NCBI GenBank assembly: GCA_029052265.1
Contig: JAIDJJ010000255.1
Coordinates: 1 to 10,869 of the forward strand
From: Muribaculaceae bacterium
Lineage (GTDB): Bacteria > Bacteroidota > Bacteroidia > Bacteroidales > Muribaculaceae
Length of the DNA: 10,869 nt
Direction of reading: 5' to 3'
Below are positions 7,401-10,869 of this stretch, one piece after another; position 1 is the first letter of the stretch; the number at the start of each line of letters is the position of its first letter. The notes under the pieces were generated by a model. The model was not told where the DNA came from, ran no database searches, and saw nothing but the letters and a program-made list of their open reading frames with translations. The translations under genes were made by a program, and so were the position numbers.

Positions 7401-7825
7401 GTCATGTCTGACAGGGTCTGTGCCGGGGGCACCTTTTCAGCGAGAGCCTCCGGACAGGTCACCACCCACACGGGATGGTCCTTTCTTTTCCATGCGTCGA
7501 GGGTCTCGGTGCGCAGTATCCGGGAAGGGGGGTCAGGCTGCCCGTACTTGATATCACGCCTGTATCCGCTTGGAAATATAGCCACTCTGTCTTCCCCGGC
7601 TATCCGGCAGAGGTCATGATAGATGTAGCCGGCGGCATCCATGTCGTCGGCTACAATTATATACGGTGATTTTCTTGGCTTGAGGGCTGCGAACAACATC
7701 GCGGGTGCGCTCCCTTTCAGCCCGGTGAGCGATACGTGGCTCACCGATTTGTCGTCGATAAGGGCTTCAAGCGCCTTTATTCGTGCGGGAGTCGCAAAAA
7801 GACTGTCTGCTTCCTTTAGTTTCAC
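4427..7825 (-). CDS. mfd: Transcription-repair coupling factor (Mfd)
   Basis: An ATP-driven DNA translocase that pushes RNA polymerase off lesions and recruits UvrA for nucleotide excision repair. At 1132 residues it is close to the family norm. In order: a UvrB-like N-terminal region (about 1-250, with QFAVRGSILDVYS at 176-188), a variable linker (about 280-340), the RNA-polymerase-interacting domain (about 445-520, GDYIVHIDHGIAKF), a superfamily 2 translocase with Walker A GDVGFGKTE (600-608), DEEQ (701-704), SATPIPRT (727-734) and QLRGRVGR (870-877), the following RecG-like segment (LDIRGAGNLLGAEQSG, 922-937), and a C-terminal domain (about 985-1132). All helicase motifs look intact. The start is GTG at 7825, chosen because it overlaps the preceding protease stop by 4 nt (GTGA), a GGAG sits 8 nt upstream (7834-7837) and the N-terminus fits; no ATG is nearby. 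It is probably translationally coupled to the protease. Confidence 0.97.
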   Translation of the reverse strand: MKLKEADSLFATPARIKALEALIDDKSVSHVSLTGLKGSAPAMLFAALKPRKSPYIIVADDMDAAGYIYHDLCRIAGEDRVAIFPSGYRRDIKYGQPDPPSRILRTETLDAWKRKDHPVWVVTCPEALAEKVPPAQTLSDMTLELRAGKKADMGKVRGRLRELGFKEMDYVYEPGQFAVRGSILDVYSFSGELPYRIDFFDDEIDSIRAFNVETQLSETRLDSVSVIPSGMDGESGDGISLLEFADISTVLLCQSVSWLESRIRGISSESISQAVAVTGEGESDAMSNVVNPDAFATRLHSMKLIEFGAPVPDTTSGNGEEPATHHTTGCGKSSATLSFDCSLQTLYHKNFNLIADSFSKFLSDGYRILILSDTPFQNERLKAIFEDRGDKIVFTPVDHTVHEGFVDHESKICFFTDHQIFDRFHKYNLRSDRARGGKLALSLKELQQIETGDYIVHIDHGIAKFGGLVKTDVNGHPQEMIKLLFQNDDMVLVSIHALHKLSKYRGKEGIPPKISKLGSGAWLRLKEKTKSKMKDIARDLIKLYAARRQEKGFAFAPDSYLQHELEASFIYEDTPDQLKATQDVKADMESPRPMDRLICGDVGFGKTEIAIRAAFKAAADSKQTAVLVPTTVLAMQHYHTFSERLKDLPVRVEFISRAKKPKEVKQILADLEAGKVDIIIGTHKLIGKGVKFKDLGLLIVDEEQKFGVAVKEKLKQLKVNVDTLTMSATPIPRTLQFSLMGARDLSSLNTPPSNRQPIVTNVSTFDDDVIKEAVSFELSRNGQVFFISNRIENLATLENTLRRLVPSIRIVTAHGQMPPEKLEQAILDFAAQDYDVLLSTTIVENGIDMPNVNTILINNAQNFGLSELHQLRGRVGRNNKKAFCYLLVPPGNPLTPVARRRLQAIENFSDLGSGIHIAMQDLDIRGAGNLLGAEQSGFIADLGYEAYQKILKESVLELKTEEFAEEFDDLNAGKEEEFVADCTIESDLELRLPPDYVPQESERISLYQQLDNMETQAQIEEFRSHLRDRFGAIPLISEELIKVVPLRMSARRLGIERLALKGGKLRVYFVGDDNKAYYQSPAFGKVLSYLQSDPLRCELRDLNGKRSILIDKVSTVTEALAILTSMENAVPV

Positions 7826-9522
7826 TTTGATGTCTCCGTTTGGTTTTGCGGGGAGAGGGTCTTCGACAGCAATGTCTTGTCAGAAAGTATCTCTTCCGCT
7901 TTTTTCAGGGCAGGATCGTTTTTCAGGTCCTGGATAAGTTTACCCTTGTCGAAATAATACCTGCTTGAGATCTCGGCTCCGAGATATTCAGATATCTCTT
8001 TGCGTTTTGTGTCGAGGTCCTTGTTCAGGTTGTGTGTCAGCAAGGGGGTGAGCGAGTCGATCGCATTTTTGGTCTCATCGTTCATATATCCTTCCTGCTC
8101 CGCCACCTCACGCAGTTTCTTGACAAGTTCCTCACACACTTTATCATATTCGAGCCGCGATGGATCGATGCTTTTCTTGAAATCGTCATAGATCTCGTCA
8201 GTCACCTCAAAATCCCATGCCGATGGAATTGAGGGATGGGTGTTGGCGTATTTGTTGGCATAATCGAATATCCAGAAGTCTTTCATGAGGTTGTACGACA
8301 GACGGCTTATGTCGCCCCATTCCACCTCGACATCCGGTTTCAGACCGCCGCCGTCGCGCACTTCCCTTCCGTGAAGGGTCTTGTAGACGTTGGTAAGTGA
8401 ATCCGGAGTTCGCGCCACGGATCCGTCGGGGTTGCGGTGGGAGTAGTCGAGAGCCTGTATGAGTCTCCCGGAAGGGATGTAATACTTCGCAATTGTCACT
8501 TTAAGCAATCCGTCGTAAGGCATGGGGAGGGTGCTTTGCACGAGCCCTTTCCCATAGCTTCTTGATCCGACGAGCACAGCCCGGTCGAGATCCTGGAGGG
8601 CTCCGGCGGTTATTTCGGAAGCCGAAGCCGATCCCCCGTCGATCAGGACGGCGAGAGGTATGTCGGGAAAAATCGGGGTGCGTGTGGTCTTGTAGATTTT
8701 TTCGGTAGAGGCGTCCTTTCCGCGGGTGCGGAGCACCTCGGTGCCTTTCGGCACAAAATTACCCACTATGTCTACCGCCGCTTCCAGCAGTCCTCCCCCG
8801 TTCCCGCGCAGGTCGAGCACGATCTTGTCGACAGCCGGATTTTTCTGGAAAGCCTCCAGAGCTTCCCTGACATCCTTACCGCTGTTGGCGATAAACTGGG
8901 TGAGGCGTATGTAGCCTGTATTGCCGTTTATCACGTCCCGGTAAGGCACGGAGGGCTCGGCATATTTGCTTCTTACGATGTCGAAAGTGAGGATAGAATC
9001 CGTGACATACGGACGCCTTACAGTCACTTTCACGGGCGTTCCCGCCACACCACGCAAAAGCTTTGAAACGGCTTCCGACCCCATTCTTGATGTGTTGACA
9101 GAATCCACACGTACAATCTGGTCGCCGCTTCTTATACCGGCTTTCGCCGAAGGGGTCCCTTCGATGGGAGCGGAGATGTAGGCGGCGCTGTCGCGTTGCA
9201 TGATGAAGCTTCCGATGCCGGCATAATCCAGTTCCCCCGTTGTCATCTGTGTGAGTTCCGAACGGGATTCCGAATCGTAGTAGACGGTATATGGGTCAAC
9301 GGTCGACAGGAATGCCTGTATAGCGGCGTCAAACGCCTCTTTGGGTCTGATAGTGTCGACGTAAGCCATTTCCACGTTTTTTACGATAGAATTAAACGTG
9401 TTGAGGTTTCGGTTGACTGCGGCATCGTGGCTTGTCTGCGGAGCCTGTGCCCCGAGAGGAAAGACTGTTCCTCCGGCAGCGATCATACATGCGATCGAAA
9501 GGATATTTTTGTGGATTGTCAT
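7822..9522 (-). CDS. Secreted S41 C-terminal processing protease with PDZ domain
   Basis: A 566-residue envelope serine protease of the CtpA/Prc family, which trims or degrades proteins at their C-termini in the periplasm. Residues 1-27 form a signal peptide with an AQA cleavage site. A PDZ domain spans about 95-170 (GIGSFI, then AGIRSGDQIVRVDSV). The S41 core follows: KIVLDLRGNGGGLLEAAVDI (233-252), the nucleophile S298 in IDGGSASASE and the general base K325 in SYGKGLVQ, so the Ser-Lys dyad is intact. Beyond about 400 lies a helical, charged C-terminal extension of some 165 residues, longer than in minimal CtpA proteins and common in Bacteroidetes homologues. The ATG at 9522 gives a well-formed signal peptide. 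It lies 92 nt after nadB and overlaps mfd by 4 nt, so the two should be translated from one message. Its native substrates cannot be read from the sequence. Confidence 0.93.
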   Translation of the reverse strand: MTIHKNILSIACMIAAGGTVFPLGAQAPQTSHDAAVNRNLNTFNSIVKNVEMAYVDTIRPKEAFDAAIQAFLSTVDPYTVYYDSESRSELTQMTTGELDYAGIGSFIMQRDSAAYISAPIEGTPSAKAGIRSGDQIVRVDSVNTSRMGSEAVSKLLRGVAGTPVKVTVRRPYVTDSILTFDIVRSKYAEPSVPYRDVINGNTGYIRLTQFIANSGKDVREALEAFQKNPAVDKIVLDLRGNGGGLLEAAVDIVGNFVPKGTEVLRTRGKDASTEKIYKTTRTPIFPDIPLAVLIDGGSASASEITAGALQDLDRAVLVGSRSYGKGLVQSTLPMPYDGLLKVTIAKYYIPSGRLIQALDYSHRNPDGSVARTPDSLTNVYKTLHGREVRDGGGLKPDVEVEWGDISRLSYNLMKDFWIFDYANKYANTHPSIPSAWDFEVTDEIYDDFKKSIDPSRLEYDKVCEELVKKLREVAEQEGYMNDETKNAIDSLTPLLTHNLNKDLDTKRKEISEYLGAEISSRYYFDKGKLIQDLKNDPALKKAEEILSDKTLLSKTLSPQNQTETSK

Positions 9523-9560
9523 GTGTGGAGAATTATCAGTTTGAAAGATAAACGGGCGAT

Positions 9561-9600
9561 GCGTGGCATACGTCTCAGAATAGTTAACGCTCTGCCACGC
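9561..9600 (-). other. Hairpin between nadB and the S41 protease gene
   Basis: GCGTGGCA (9561-9568) pairs perfectly with TGCCACGC (9593-9600) around a 24-nt loop that contains the palindrome GTTAAC. It begins 14 nt beyond the nadB stop. With no T-run on the minus-strand side it is not a standard intrinsic terminator. It may be a leaky stop or a processing site between two genes of one transcript. No convincing promoter for the protease is seen in the 92-nt gap. Confidence 0.45.
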
Positions 9601-9614
9601 CCGAGGGTTTTATC

Positions 9615-10869
9615 TTATTCCGGATTGCCGTGCGGATGCGGTTTCGGGGGATAGTCAACGGTGAAGTGCAGACCGCGGCTTTCCTTCCTTTCGCGAGCCT
9701 GTCTCATTATCAGGTAGGCAACGTTTATCATATTGCGCAGTTCGCATAATTCCCGGCTCGGTTTGCTCACCTTGAAAAGCTTTTCGGTCTCCTCATACAG
9801 TATGTCGAGGCGGTTCCAGGCGCGGTCGAGACGCAAGTCGCTGCGCACGATGCCGACGTAGTATCCCATTATCTGGTTCACTTCCTTTATGCTTTGGGTG
9901 ATGAGCACCATCTCCTCCGGATGTGCGGTGCCTTCATCGTTCCATTCGGGCACATCAGTCCTGAACTCATACCCTTTGGCTGCCTCTGTGGCGTGACGTG
10001 CTGCTGCGTCGGCATATACCACCGCCTCAATCAGGGAGTTGCTGGCGAGACGGTTCCCGCCGTGCAGACCTGTCCGGCTGCATTCCCCGATGGCATACAG
10101 TCTGCTGATGGAAGACTCTCCGTTGAGGTCCACCTCTATCCCGCCGCAAAGATAATGCGCCGCGGGTGCCACCGGTATCATATCTTTTGTGATGTCGATT
10201 CCAAGCGAGAGACATTTTTCGTAGATTGTCGGGAAATGGTGTCTTGTCTCTTCCGGGTCTTTGTGGGTGACATCGAGATATACATGGTCTGTGCCGTGGA
10301 GCTTCATTTCGGAGTCGATTGCGCGTGCCACTATGTCGCGTGGGGCGAGCGACAGGCGGGGATCATATTTCTGCATGAATTCCTCCCCGTCGAGGTTGCG
10401 CAATACGGCACCGTATCCGCGCATTGCCTCTGTAATCAGAAACGAAGGGCGGTCGCCGGGATGGTAGAGGGCTGTGGGATGGAACTGTATGAACTCCATG
10501 TCTTTCACTGTTCCCTTTGCGCGGTATACCATTGCAATCCCGTCGCCGGTCGCTATCAGAGGGTTTGTGGTGGTGGTGTAGACGGCTCCGACGCCTCCGG
10601 TAGCCATTACGGTGATTTTTGCAAGGAAAGTGTCGGTACGTCCCGTCAGTTCGTCAAGAATGTATGCGCCGTAGCATGTGATGTCGGGGGTGCGGCGGGT
10701 CACGATTTTCCCGAGATGATGCTGCGTGATGATTTCCAGGGCGAAGTGATTGTCGAAGATGTCGATGTTTGGATTGTTTTTCACTTCCTCCACCAGGCTT
10801 GTCTGGATCTCGGCGCCGGTGTTGTCGGCATGATGGAGAATGCGGAATTCCGAATGCCCTCCCTCACGG
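9615..10869 (-). CDS. nadB: L-aspartate oxidase, 5' end cut by the window
   Basis: FAD-dependent oxidation of L-aspartate to iminoaspartate, the first step of de novo NAD synthesis; NadA then condenses the product to quinolinate. About 417 residues are visible. The frame is open to the right edge, beginning REGGHSEFRILHHADNTG, which contains the conserved TREGGHS active-site glutamate region. The missing N-terminus, about 110 residues, would hold the FAD-binding GxGxxG. In visible numbering: ATGGVGAVY (89-97), QFHPTALYHP (128-137) with the catalytic His, RDIVARAID (177-185), HYLCGG (238-243) and GGNRLASNSLIE (270-281), then a three-helix C-terminal domain ending ESRGLHFTVDYP. The HPTAxY, Ser-rich and EGGH features separate it from the flavoprotein subunits of succinate dehydrogenase and fumarate reductase. 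The frame continues upstream of the GTG at 10793, so that codon is internal. nadA and nadC are not in view. Confidence 0.96.
   Translation of the reverse strand, partial: REGGHSEFRILHHADNTGAEIQTSLVEEVKNNPNIDIFDNHFALEIITQHHLGKIVTRRTPDITCYGAYILDELTGRTDTFLAKITVMATGGVGAVYTTTTNPLIATGDGIAMVYRAKGTVKDMEFIQFHPTALYHPGDRPSFLITEAMRGYGAVLRNLDGEEFMQKYDPRLSLAPRDIVARAIDSEMKLHGTDHVYLDVTHKDPEETRHHFPTIYEKCLSLGIDITKDMIPVAPAAHYLCGGIEVDLNGESSISRLYAIGECSRTGLHGGNRLASNSLIEAVVYADAAARHATEAAKGYEFRTDVPEWNDEGTAHPEEMVLITQSIKEVNQIMGYYVGIVRSDLRLDRAWNRLDILYEETEKLFKVSKPSRELCELRNMINVAYLIMRQARERKESRGLHFTVDYPPKPHPHGNPE

Noticed and set aside
10791..10793. GTG as the start of nadB
   Set aside because: The frame continues upstream to the window edge and encodes conserved NadB sequence (REGGHSEFRILHHAD), so this codon is an internal valine.

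Overview
The window is a bacterial chromosomal segment, most likely from a Bacteroidales gut bacterium. A Muribaculaceae-like genome is my best guess, not a proven assignment. The grounds are the style of the NadB, Mfd and S41 protease proteins, start codons mostly without a Shine-Dalgarno sequence, AT-rich spacers with TAnnTTTG-like -7 boxes, and moderately GC-rich genes next to strongly AT-rich gaps. Every credible gene lies on the minus strand, so the map reads right to left.

Right half (9615-10869 down to 3059): the 3' three-quarters of nadB (L-aspartate oxidase) enters from the right edge. A 92-nt gap with a hairpin follows, then a secreted S41 (C-terminal processing) protease whose stop overlaps the GTG start of mfd by 4 nt. 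After mfd comes a 90-nt gap holding a perfect 14-bp hairpin that ends 4 nt before the start of a secreted histidine-type phosphatase of the MINPP/phytase kind. These four genes could be one read-through transcription unit of housekeeping and envelope functions. I see no convincing promoter between them.

Middle (about 2246-3058): about 800 nt without a credible gene. Its main content is an AT-rich array of 9-mers (AAGGACATA on the left, the near-inverse TATGTACTT on the right) grouped into 24-33 nt units that start with GTTTAGAT. The two halves face each other around an AT-rich centre near 2775, so a transcript of either strand could fold into a very long imperfect hairpin. Further left lie an AT-rich dyad (2354-2383) and a perfect minus-strand intrinsic terminator (2246-2269). 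This is the most unusual part of the window.

Left (1-2058): an uncharacterised 142-residue cytosolic protein, then a spacer with a terminator-like hairpin, a competing inverted repeat, a possible promoter and an operator-like palindrome. Next is glsA (glutaminase), closed by a strong bidirectional terminator. The first 400 bases are AT-rich and hold no gene I can support.

I found no RNA genes, CRISPR array, insertion sequence or phage genes. No complete new system is demonstrated. The inverted 9-mer array and the hairpin against the phosphatase start codon are the observations most worth following up.
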